From: Candidatus Nealsoniibacteriota bacterium
GTDB lineage: Bacteria > Patescibacteriota > Minisyncoccia > Minisyncoccales > MHMH01
NCBI GenBank assembly: GCA_016181985.1
Contig: JACOYG010000051.1
Location: forward strand, 1 to 15,905
Reading direction: 5' to 3'
DNA length: 15,905 bases
The notes beneath the pieces were generated by a model that was given only the letters and a program-made list of their open reading frames with translations, did not search any database and was not told the DNA's origin. Within the stretch, counting starts at the first letter, position 1. Each line of letters begins with the position of its first letter. The translations under genes and the position numbers were made by a program. Shown piece by piece: positions 1 to 5,655 of this stretch.

Positions 1-1
1 G

Positions 2-157
2 CTGGTTGTAATTCGAGAGCTTCTGCAAGAAGGAAGATTGCCTTCCATGTTCGCTCAGAGGCTTCGCCCACTCCTTCAATACGTGGCAACATCAGAAGGA
101 CTCGAGCAAGCCTTACAGCAGGTAAACTGCGTCAAGGAGCCGATTCCTGTACTTTAG
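2..157 (+). CDS. C-terminal end of an unrecognised protein (partial)
   Basis: An open frame enters from the left edge and ends at TAG 155-157, giving 51 residues ending in KEPIPVL. The residue mix (LVVIRELLQEGRLPSMFAQ near the start) looks like a helical protein tail. The stop lies inside the loop of the terminator that follows, which is typical of a compact gene end. Frame 1 is also open to about 190 but is rich in Ser/Arg and less protein-like. I do not recognise the family; the piece is too short to assign. Confidence 0.4.
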   Translation: MVVIRELLQEGRLPSMFAQRLRPLLQYVATSEGLEQALQQVNCVKEPIPVL

Positions 158-181
158 TGCAGGAATGGCTCCTCTTTTTTT
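135..181 (+). terminator. Intrinsic terminator before polX
   Basis: AGGAGCC (135-141) pairs with GGCTCCT (167-173) and ATTCCTG (143-149) with CAGGAAT (160-166), with one bulged G at 142. A T-run follows at 175-181. It ends the upstream gene, whose stop codon is in the loop, and separates it from polX. Confidence 0.85.
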
Positions 182-192
182 CGCGCACATAG

Positions 193-198
193 CATAAT
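193..198 (+). promoter_or_regulatory. Possible -10 element of polX
   Basis: CATAAT ends 7 bases before the ATG at 206, so transcription would begin at or next to the start codon. I see no good -35 hexamer; the upstream terminator T-run occupies that region. The call rests on the same spacing being seen at smpB, argS and the 10364 gene. Confidence 0.3.
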
Positions 199-205
199 AG
201 AGGAT

Positions 206-1957
206 ATGGTAAACCAGGAGCTCGCCAAAATCTTCCAGCGGATTTCTTTATATCTCGCAATGAGAGAGGTGCCTTTTAAGCCTCATGCATATGAGAGAGT
301 TGCGTTTGCGTTGGAATCTCTTGCGGAAGACGTGGGAGCTATCTATAAGAGGGATGGGAGAAAGGGATTGGCAGAGATTCCCGGAGTAGGAGAAAGTATT
401 GCGGAAAAGATCGAGGAATATTTGAAGACGGGCAACATCCGCCTCTACGAACAAGAGGTAAAGAGAATGCCAGTCGACGTAGAAGAGCTCACTTCGCTGG
501 AGGGAGTAGGCCCCAAAATGGTGGCTGATCTCTACCGCAAGCTCAAGATACGCAATCTGAAAGAATTGGAGAGAGCTGCAAGAGCAAAGAGGATTCGCAA
601 GCTCCCTCGCTTTGGAGAGAAGACGGAGCGGAATATCCTTGAAGCCATTGAGTTTGCAAAACGGAGAGAAGGCAGGAAGCTCCTCGGAGATATCTATCCT
701 TTTGTGCGAGATTACGAGCTTCTCCTGAAGGAGAGTGGGCTTATACAGCAGGTATCGCCTGCAGGTTCCTTCCGCCGCATGAGAGAAACCGTGGGGGATA
801 TCGATCTTCTTGTTACCTCGAGAGATCCCAAGAAAGTCATTGCGTACGCGCTTTCCCATATTCCGTACGAAAAGCTGTGGGGAAAAGGCGAGACGAAAAT
901 CTCTCTTCGCTCCACCCACGGATTTGATATTGATATCAGGGTGGTGCCAAGAAAGTCTTATGGTTCTGCCTTGCAGTATTTTACCGGTTCAAAAGAACAC
1001 AATATAGCTACTCGGAGAATTGCCATAGAAAAAGGACTTAAACTTTCGGAGTATGGATTATTTAAAGGAAAGAAAATGATTGCCGGTCAAACCGAGGAGG
1101 AGATTTATAATGCCATGGGGTTGGCGTGGATTTCGCCGGAAATGCGGGAAAACCAAGGCGAAATTAAGCTTGCGGACACCCGTTGTCCGCAAAAACTGCC
1201 CCATATTATTGGTTATCAGGATATTAAGGGAGATTTGCACTGCCATTCCGATTGGGATGGCGGGGACCACTCCATTGAGGAAATGGCCGCGGCTGCTATG
1301 AGAATGGGTTATGAATATATCGGCATAGCCGACCATACGAAAGCCCTGCATATTGAGCACGGTTTGGACGAGAAGCAGTTAGAGCAGAGAAATAAAGAAA
1401 TAGACAATTTAAATTCTAAATTCGAAGCACGAAATTCGAAACAAATTCAAAATCCTAAATTCAAAATTTTAAAAGGAGTGGAGGCGAATATTCTAAAAGA
1501 CGGCTCGATCGACATTAAAGACGAAGTTTTAGCGCAGATGGATTTCGTGATTGCCGGCATTCATTCCAATATGAAAATGGATAGACAAAAAATGACAGAA
1601 AGAATGATTAAGGCGATGCGAAATCCCAATGTTGATATCATTTCTCATCCTACCGGCAGAATTTTAAAAAAACGGGACGAATACCAAATTGATTTTGAAG
1701 CATTTTTGAAAGCCGCCAAAGAAACGGGCACGATTTTAGAAATAAGCGCATGGCCCGAAAGACTCGATTTAAATGACCAAAATATTCGCCGGTCTAAAGA
1801 AGCCGGCGTAAAAATGATAATCAATACCGATTCCCATAATAAAAATCAATTGCATCTGATGGAATTCGGCATCGCCCAAGCTCGCCGCGGCTGGGCCGAA
1901 AAAGAAGACATTATCAATTGCTGGCCGCTGGAAAAATTATTAAAATATTTTAAATAA
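206..1957 (+). CDS. polX: Family X DNA polymerase with PHP domain (PolX)
   Basis: A 583-residue DNA polymerase/3'-5' exonuclease of the bacterial PolX type, expected to act in gap-filling base excision repair. Residues 1-150 carry helix-hairpin-helix segments (IPGVGESIAEKI; LEGVGPKMVADL). The Pol beta nucleotidyltransfer core has GSFRR and GDIDLL with metal-binding D198 and D200 and a third acidic site at D241/D243. From about residue 341 a PHP phosphoesterase domain follows with DLHCHS (H345, H347), ADHTKAL, GVEANI, GIHSN, SHPTGR and NTDSHN, so its metal ligands look intact. Residues 403-418 are an A+T-rich linker not expected in the family. Codon use changes inside the gene near 990-1020, from AAG-rich to AAA-rich lysine. 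The ATG at 206 follows a -10-like CATAAT by 7 bases, suggesting a leaderless message. Length is normal for PolX (about 570). Confidence 0.95.
   Translation: MVNQELAKIFQRISLYLAMREVPFKPHAYERVAFALESLAEDVGAIYKRDGRKGLAEIPGVGESIAEKIEEYLKTGNIRLYEQEVKRMPVDVEELTSLEGVGPKMVADLYRKLKIRNLKELERAARAKRIRKLPRFGEKTERNILEAIEFAKRREGRKLLGDIYPFVRDYELLLKESGLIQQVSPAGSFRRMRETVGDIDLLVTSRDPKKVIAYALSHIPYEKLWGKGETKISLRSTHGFDIDIRVVPRKSYGSALQYFTGSKEHNIATRRIAIEKGLKLSEYGLFKGKKMIAGQTEEEIYNAMGLAWISPEMRENQGEIKLADTRCPQKLPHIIGYQDIKGDLHCHSDWDGGDHSIEEMAAAAMRMGYEYIGIADHTKALHIEHGLDEKQLEQRNKEIDNLNSKFEARNSKQIQNPKFKILKGVEANILKDGSIDIKDEVLAQMDFVIAGIHSNMKMDRQKMTERMIKAMRNPNVDIISHPTGRILKKRDEYQIDFEAFLKAAKETGTILEISAWPERLDLNDQNIRRSKEAGVKMIINTDSHNKNQLHLMEFGIAQARRGWAEKEDIINCWPLEKLLKYFK
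1412..1459 (+). repeat. A+T-rich linker repeat inserted in polX
   Basis: The stretch encodes residues 403-418 (NSKFEARNSKQIQNPK) between LN and FKILKGVE of the PHP domain, where PolX proteins usually have only a few residues. TTCGAA occurs twice around GCACGAAA. The peptide IQNPK-x-KILK also occurs in ArgS (residues 427-436), so the same kind of A+T-rich element appears to have entered both genes in the same frame. Confidence 0.55.
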
Positions 1958-1974
1958 TCACATTTAACCGATGC

Positions 1975-2003
1975 TTTCCACTTTTATGTTTTTGGAGTAT
2001 AAT
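1975..2003 (+). promoter_or_regulatory. Promoter of the small gene and nucleotidyltransferase pair
   Basis: TTTCCA (1975-1980), a 17-base spacer, then a perfect TATAAT (1998-2003). Transcription would start near 2010, giving a leader of at most about 9 bases before the ATG at 2019. Confidence 0.5.
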
Positions 2004-2018
2004 AAATAAAAAGTGTTT

Positions 2019-2237
2019 ATGGCTTCCGATGCTGAGAAAAAATATTTTGAGATAATGAGGAGGAAAAGCGGTCAGGAAAGATTAAAAATCGCCATGCAGT
2101 TGAGGGCCACGGTTTTGGAATTAGCTAGAACGGCGATTATGGACAGAAATCCCAAAATTTCTTCAGAGGAATTTCAAAGTAAACTTCAGGAAAGAATATA
2201 TGGAATTAGTGGCCATATTAAAGACCGTCGTTCATAG
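2019..2237 (+). CDS. Small helical protein paired with a nucleotidyltransferase
   Basis: A 72-residue, charged, helical protein beginning MASDAEKKYFEIMRRKSGQE. A GTG at 2013 would add two residues, but ATG at 2019 fits the promoter at 1975-2003 better. The pattern SGQERLKIAMQLR, then LARTAI, RNPKISSEEFQ and ERIYG resembles small hypothetical proteins that I recall encoded directly before nucleotidyltransferases in varied bacteria; this is family memory and not a search. Its 3' end overlaps the nucleotidyltransferase start by 38 bases, so the two are translated together. A role as a partner or antitoxin-like regulator is inference from position. No membrane segment or catalytic motif is visible. 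Confidence 0.7.
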   Translation: MASDAEKKYFEIMRRKSGQERLKIAMQLRATVLELARTAIMDRNPKISSEEFQSKLQERIYGISGHIKDRRS

Positions 2238-2742
2238 ATTGGAAAAAATCAAAATTCCTTACGTCCTTACCGGCGGTTTGGCCGTGAGTTTTTGGGGATC
2301 TTCCAGAAGCACTCATGATATTGATATAGTGATTGATGCCCGCAAAGAAGACCAAGAGAAAATTTTAAATATTTTTAAAAAAGATTTTTATATTTCAGAA
2401 ATCGCCGTATCCGACGCTATCGAACGGCGATTTACTTTTAATATTATTCATTTAAAGGAGGGCCTTAAAGTTGATTTTTGGTTAAGTAAAAAAGATTCAT
2501 TTAGAACGATGGAATTTAAGCGAAGATTAAAGAAGAAGATTTTTGATAAGTATATTTATATTATTTCACCGGAAGATTTAATACTGGAAAAATTACTTTG
2601 GATTAAGGAGTCTCGGAGCGATAAACACATAGAGGATATTAAATCAATTATAGAAATTTCAAAACCTGATTTAAATTATATCAAGGGTTGGGCAAAAAAG
2701 ACCTCAACTTACGATATTTTAGAAGAAATAATTGATAAATAA
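2200..2742 (+). CDS. Pol beta-superfamily nucleotidyltransferase
   Basis: A 180-residue protein with a minimal nucleotidyltransferase fold. TGGLAVSFWGSSRSTHDIDI at residues 24-43 gives the GG...S motif and the metal-binding pair D40 and D42; D92 in KVDFW is the likely third carboxylate. The C-terminal half (SPEDLILEKLLWIKESRSDK) matches the helical part of the AbiEii/DUF6036-like group. Such enzymes transfer a nucleotide to a protein, RNA or small molecule; the target is unknown here. The start overlaps the preceding gene, with AGGAAAG as ribosome site. The two-gene layout recalls nucleotidyltransferase toxin-antitoxin pairs (MNT/HEPN, AbiE), but the partner is not an evident HEPN protein. 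The family call is firm; the function is not. Confidence 0.85.
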   Translation: MELVAILKTVVHRLEKIKIPYVLTGGLAVSFWGSSRSTHDIDIVIDARKEDQEKILNIFKKDFYISEIAVSDAIERRFTFNIIHLKEGLKVDFWLSKKDSFRTMEFKRRLKKKIFDKYIYIISPEDLILEKLLWIKESRSDKHIEDIKSIIEISKPDLNYIKGWAKKTSTYDILEEIIDK

Positions 2743-2760
2743 TTTTAAGTAAATATTGTG

Positions 2761-2800
2761 AGGTCCGACCTCCCGTCAAATATGTCGGGAGATCGGACCT
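2761..2800. repeat. 40-base palindrome before the Nudix gene
   Basis: AGGTCCGA (2761-2768) pairs with TCGGACCT (2793-2800); after one mismatch CTCCCG (2770-2775) pairs with CGGGAG (2786-2791), leaving a 10-base loop. No T-run follows, so it is not a standard terminator. It shares GAGGTCCGAC with the sequence just before the palindrome inside ileS (12409-12418). Confidence 0.75.
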
Positions 2801-2812
2801 CCTTAAATTAGT

Positions 2813-3232
2813 ATGCCCACGGAAAAGTCAGCCGGAGCAGTTGTATTTAGAAAAGAGAAAGATACCATAAAGTATCTCCTCCTGCATTATGAGTTGGGTC
2901 ATTGGGATCTGCCCAAGGGGCACATCGAAAAAGGCGAAAAACCGGAAGAGGCGGCCGTAAGGGAAGTTAGAGAGGAAACGGGTATTAAAGACATTGAATT
3001 TATACCCGGATTTAAGGAAACTATAAAATATTTCTACAAAAGAGATGACAAAAGTTTTCTGAAGACCGTTGTTTTCTTTTTAGCTCGAACCAAAACAAAG
3101 AAAGTAAAGATTTCTTATGAGCACCAGGGATTTAAATGGTTATCTTATGATAAAGCATTAGAGCAATTAACATTCGATAACGCCAAAAGAATCCTTAAGA
3201 AAAGCCGACAGTTTTTAAGTAATCCGAAATAA
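2813..3232 (+). CDS. Nudix hydrolase, Ap4A-hydrolase-like
   Basis: A 139-residue Nudix protein. Residues 36-58 contain a complete Nudix box with G36, E42, R50, E51, E54, E55 and G57, the Mg-binding signature for hydrolysis of a nucleoside diphosphate linked to another group. The start (SAGAVVFRKE), HYELGHWDLPKGH, and the late GFKWLSYDKALEQLTF resemble bacterial diadenosine tetraphosphatase-type enzymes, a housekeeping role in removing Ap4A made by aminoacyl-tRNA synthetases. The substrate is inferred from resemblance only. There is no Shine-Dalgarno before ATG 2813; the palindrome at 2761-2800 ends 12 bases upstream. It stands alone, after the nucleotidyltransferase gene. Confidence 0.9.
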   Translation: MPTEKSAGAVVFRKEKDTIKYLLLHYELGHWDLPKGHIEKGEKPEEAAVREVREETGIKDIEFIPGFKETIKYFYKRDDKSFLKTVVFFLARTKTKKVKISYEHQGFKWLSYDKALEQLTFDNAKRILKKSRQFLSNPK

Positions 3233-3240
3233 AACTAACC

Positions 3241-3268
3241 GAATAATCTCACCATAGCGAGATTATTC
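3241..3268. repeat. Perfect 10-bp hairpin after the Nudix gene
   Basis: GAATAATCTC (3241-3250) pairs perfectly with GAGATTATTC (3259-3268) around an 8-base loop, 8 bases after the Nudix stop. It may help end transcription, but there is no T-run after it. The rest of 3233-3341 holds two TATAAT strings (3276, 3316) without convincing -35 partners. Confidence 0.6.
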
Positions 3269-3341
3269 ATGAGGTTATAATTAGGATAATCAGATCGGAC
3301 GGCAAAGCCGGCGGTTATAATCGCGGGACAAAATCGGTAGA

Positions 3342-3372
3342 CAAAAAAAGCTCCGACCGAAATCGGAGCTTT
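3342..3372 (-). terminator. Intrinsic terminator of the 3382 gene
   Basis: Read on the minus strand, AAAGCTCCGA (3372-3363) pairs with TCGGAGCTTT (3356-3347) around a 6-base loop and runs into a T-tract (plus-strand A's 3343-3349). It lies about 10 bases after the stop of the minus-strand gene. Confidence 0.9.
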
Positions 3373-3381
3373 ATGTTCCTA

Positions 3382-3921
3382 TTATGCAGGAAGAAGTTGG
3401 TCTATACGAAAGGTTGCTATCATTAAATTAGGATTCTTTTCACGCCCAACCACAGAAACATCGATGTCACATTTTCTTATTCTAACAAGAGTAGTGGTGC
3501 CAGGAAAATTTTCTACCGCAAAAGTAACCCAGTCGACATTCTCATCGCATATAACATTGCGCAATAGTCCGTTACGCATAAAAAGACTGAAATTATCATA
3601 CTTTCCTTGGTCGGTATCTACGGTATAAGAATTGACACTGAGATAGAAATTTGGTTTATCGTAACCGGTGGGATGGAATGGCTTGATTGTTATGTTGATT
3701 TCTGCATTTGGCATCCGGGCACTGCGCAATGAACATTTAATTGTTTGGAACTGATGGATTACAAATGGAAGCCCGAGTATTTTTTCTATTTTGTCTACAT
3801 CAAGATTGAGGCTTTGGGCATATCGGCTTGCGCTTTTTACGAGAGGATCCTTGCTATCCAAACCAATATCTATAAGACCATTGAATATTTTAGTTTTTGA
3901 TACTGCACTTTTGGTCGTCAT
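3382..3921 (-). CDS. Unrecognised protein, 179 residues
   Basis: I do not recognise this family. The chosen start is ATG 3921-3919 (MTTKSAVSKTKIF), preceded at 7-8 bases by a near-perfect AAGGAGG. Residues 20-60 look helical (LVKSASRYAQSLNLDVDKI); the rest is rich in beta-prone, polar segments (AEINITIKPFHPTGY, NFYLSVNSYTVDTD, TTLVRIRKCDIDVSVVG) suggesting a beta-sheet domain of the sort that binds a partner. There is no signal peptide or membrane segment. The frame stays open for 60 more codons upstream to a TTG at 4101, so a 239-residue form is possible. The gene points against its neighbours and is closed by its own terminator, so it is an independent unit between the Nudix and purF genes. 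Confidence 0.75.
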   Translation of the reverse strand: MTTKSAVSKTKIFNGLIDIGLDSKDPLVKSASRYAQSLNLDVDKIEKILGLPFVIHQFQTIKCSLRSARMPNAEINITIKPFHPTGYDKPNFYLSVNSYTVDTDQGKYDNFSLFMRNGLLRNVICDENVDWVTFAVENFPGTTTLVRIRKCDIDVSVVGREKNPNLMIATFRIDQLLPA

Positions 3922-4101
3922 TTTTTCTCCTCCTTCGGTTTTTTCTTTTTTTTCAAAAAACTTCCCAATTTCTTCTTGGTTTAAATAACCCCGCTCTATC
4001 GCCTCGCTAAGGAGTGCTAAGATTTGGTGTTTGTGTCCTTTTGGGCACAACACCGCAAGGTCATCTTTTCCAAGAACGAGCTTATCGCACTCTTTACACA
4101 A
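3922..4101 (-). other. In-frame upstream extension with CKEC...CPKGH motif
   Basis: The frame of the 3382-3921 gene is open upstream to a TTG at 4101-4099, with a stop six codons before it. The 60 codons look coding: they begin CKECDKLVLGKDDLAVLCPKGH, a possible zinc-binding Cys/His set, then LLSEAIERGYLNQEEIGKFF. There is no ATG, GTG or Shine-Dalgarno at its head. It may be the true N-terminus, the remnant of a separate small gene fused in frame, or a 5'-truncated gene. Confidence 0.4.
3926..3935 (-). promoter_or_regulatory. Strong ribosome site inside the open frame
   Basis: AAGGAGGAGA read on the minus strand, ending 4 bases before ATG 3921. It would encode EGGE if the longer form were translated. 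It is the main reason for preferring the short start. Confidence 0.6.
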
Positions 4102-4203
4102 GAAGTTACGATAGGTTTATGATAAGTCTGGCGGGTATAATCGTGGACAGAAGAAAAAAAGTGAGCTATTAAAAGAAGAGGGCGCTCTTTGATAAATAAA
4201 CAC

Positions 4204-4210
4204 GGAGGTG
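4204..4210 (+). promoter_or_regulatory. Ribosome site that sets the purF start
   Basis: GGAGGTG ends 5 bases before ATG 4216. A TTG at 4189 in the same frame would add nine residues, but they would be encoded across this Shine-Dalgarno, so the ATG is favoured. Confidence 0.75.
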
Positions 4211-4215
4211 TGTAT

Positions 4216-5655
4216 ATGGATTGCGGAATTTTTGGGATAGTGGAAAAGAAATTACGGTTGAGAAATTTTAAAATTCATCGCGGCTTGGGGACTGCCAATC
4301 AGGCATTCAACGAGCAGATTCTCAACGAGATGGGGGAGATCGGCTGGAAGATTTTCTATGCTTTAAAGGGTCTTCAGCATCGAGGCGATGCCAGTTGCGG
4401 GATGGCGGTTTCTGACAATGCCGCAGTGGGTCACGATCGCTACTCTACCAGCGGAGTGGTTAATAGGGCCAATATCCAGCCCATTGAAGGCAATTTTCGG
4501 GGCTGTCCTTTTGCTCTTGGACATAACGGTAATTTGGTAAATATTTTGGAACTCAAGATTGAACTGGCAAAGAGCGGAGTAATTCTGGAAGAGGAGGCCA
4601 GCGATACGCGGATTATTGTTAAACTGATCGAAACTTCCGCTAGAGAAGATTTTTTTGAGGCGGTGCAGGAAACTTTGCCTAAATTAAAAGGCGCTTTCTC
4701 TTTAATTATTCTTTTCCGGGATAAAATAATCGGCGTCAAAGACCCTTTTGGAATCAGGCCGCTTTGTTTTGGAGAAAGCGATAGCTGTTTTGCTCTTTCT
4801 TCTGAAAGCTGTGCCCTCGATCACCTGGGCATTGAACTGGTCAAAGAAATTGAGCCGGGGGAGTTAATCTTAATTGACGCTAAGGGAGCGCATTCTAAAA
4901 AATGGGCTGCAAATACTAAAAAGAAAATTTGCCTTTTTGAATTTATTTATTTTGCCAGGCCCGATAGCGTAATAGACGGGGTACCTGTTTATCGTGCTCA
5001 AAAGCTAATGGGCCGGTTTTTGGCTCAAGAGCATCCGCGGGCAGTGATTTTAGCCGAGGCTATTGTGCCTATTTTGGATTCAGCGAAGATGGCCGGCCAC
5101 GGTTTCCATGAATTTACTAATATTATTCTATTAGAAGAGGCATTATTTCGCGGTCATTTTACTTTCGAGAAAAGGACTTTTCTCCAGGATGAGCCGGATT
5201 ATAGAAAATTGGGAGTGCGCCTCAAGTTTAATCCGATTAAGTTTGATATAGGCGGCAAGAGAGTAATTGTGATAGATGATTCTATTGTTAAGGGCACTAC
5301 ATCTCCTGTTGTTGTAAATCTTCTTAAGAGTTCTAAAAAACTATACGGAAAAGTTTTTGAAGGAGCCGGGGAGGTATATTTTTTGGTGGCCTCTCCTCCT
5401 TATCGCTTTCCATGTTATTATGGCATAGATACTGGGAGAATTAATGAGGAGCCGATTGCTCAAGTCCTCGAGGGCGATATAGAGAAAGTCAGAGAATGGA
5501 TCGGCGCGGACTATTTGGGTTATCTAAGTTTAGAAAATACTATTCGTTCGGTAACGGAATCAGATTTAAATTCACGTCTCTGTTCAAGTGATTTTTGCGC
5601 GGCTTGTTTTACCGGAGATTATCCCATCAGACCCGAAGGAGAAAGAAATGTTTGA
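4216..5655 (+). CDS. purF: Amidophosphoribosyltransferase (PurF-like), segment order altered
   Basis: A 479-residue PurF-like enzyme, which in the family makes phosphoribosylamine from PRPP and glutamine, the first step of purine synthesis. The N-terminal glutaminase has CGIFGI with nucleophile Cys3, GLQHRGDASCG, GHDRYSTSG, and GHNGNLVN. The phosphoribosyltransferase domain has FIYFARPDS and the PRPP loop at 352-362 (VIDDSIVKGTT). C239, C400, C461 and C464 match the four Fe-S cysteines of the B. subtilis-type enzyme, and FTGDYP closes it. Oddly, residues 10-40 (including LRLRNFKIHRGLGTANQAF), which normally come after the QHRG strand and before GHxRYST, lie directly after CGIFGI. Catalytic residues are otherwise present. 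Cys3 follows Met-Asp, so processing would need more than simple Met removal. Its end overlaps the next gene by 8 bases. No other purine gene is visible. Confidence 0.9.
   Translation: MDCGIFGIVEKKLRLRNFKIHRGLGTANQAFNEQILNEMGEIGWKIFYALKGLQHRGDASCGMAVSDNAAVGHDRYSTSGVVNRANIQPIEGNFRGCPFALGHNGNLVNILELKIELAKSGVILEEEASDTRIIVKLIETSAREDFFEAVQETLPKLKGAFSLIILFRDKIIGVKDPFGIRPLCFGESDSCFALSSESCALDHLGIELVKEIEPGELILIDAKGAHSKKWAANTKKKICLFEFIYFARPDSVIDGVPVYRAQKLMGRFLAQEHPRAVILAEAIVPILDSAKMAGHGFHEFTNIILLEEALFRGHFTFEKRTFLQDEPDYRKLGVRLKFNPIKFDIGGKRVIVIDDSIVKGTTSPVVVNLLKSSKKLYGKVFEGAGEVYFLVASPPYRFPCYYGIDTGRINEEPIAQVLEGDIEKVREWIGADYLGYLSLENTIRSVTESDLNSRLCSSDFCAACFTGDYPIRPEGERNV

Noticed and set aside
248..919. Minus-strand frame of 223 codons opposite polX
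   Set aside because: It lies opposite conserved PolX motifs and has no family signature; it is a shadow frame.
4189..4215. TTG start for purF giving an 11-residue propeptide before Cys
   Set aside because: It would be translated through the Shine-Dalgarno GGAGGTG; attractive because B. subtilis PurF has a propeptide of that length, but ATG 4216 has the better signals.
5588..5647. GTG start for the phosphatase/kinase fusion
   Set aside because: It overlaps the conserved PurF C-terminus by 68 bases; ATG 5648 has a good ribosome site.
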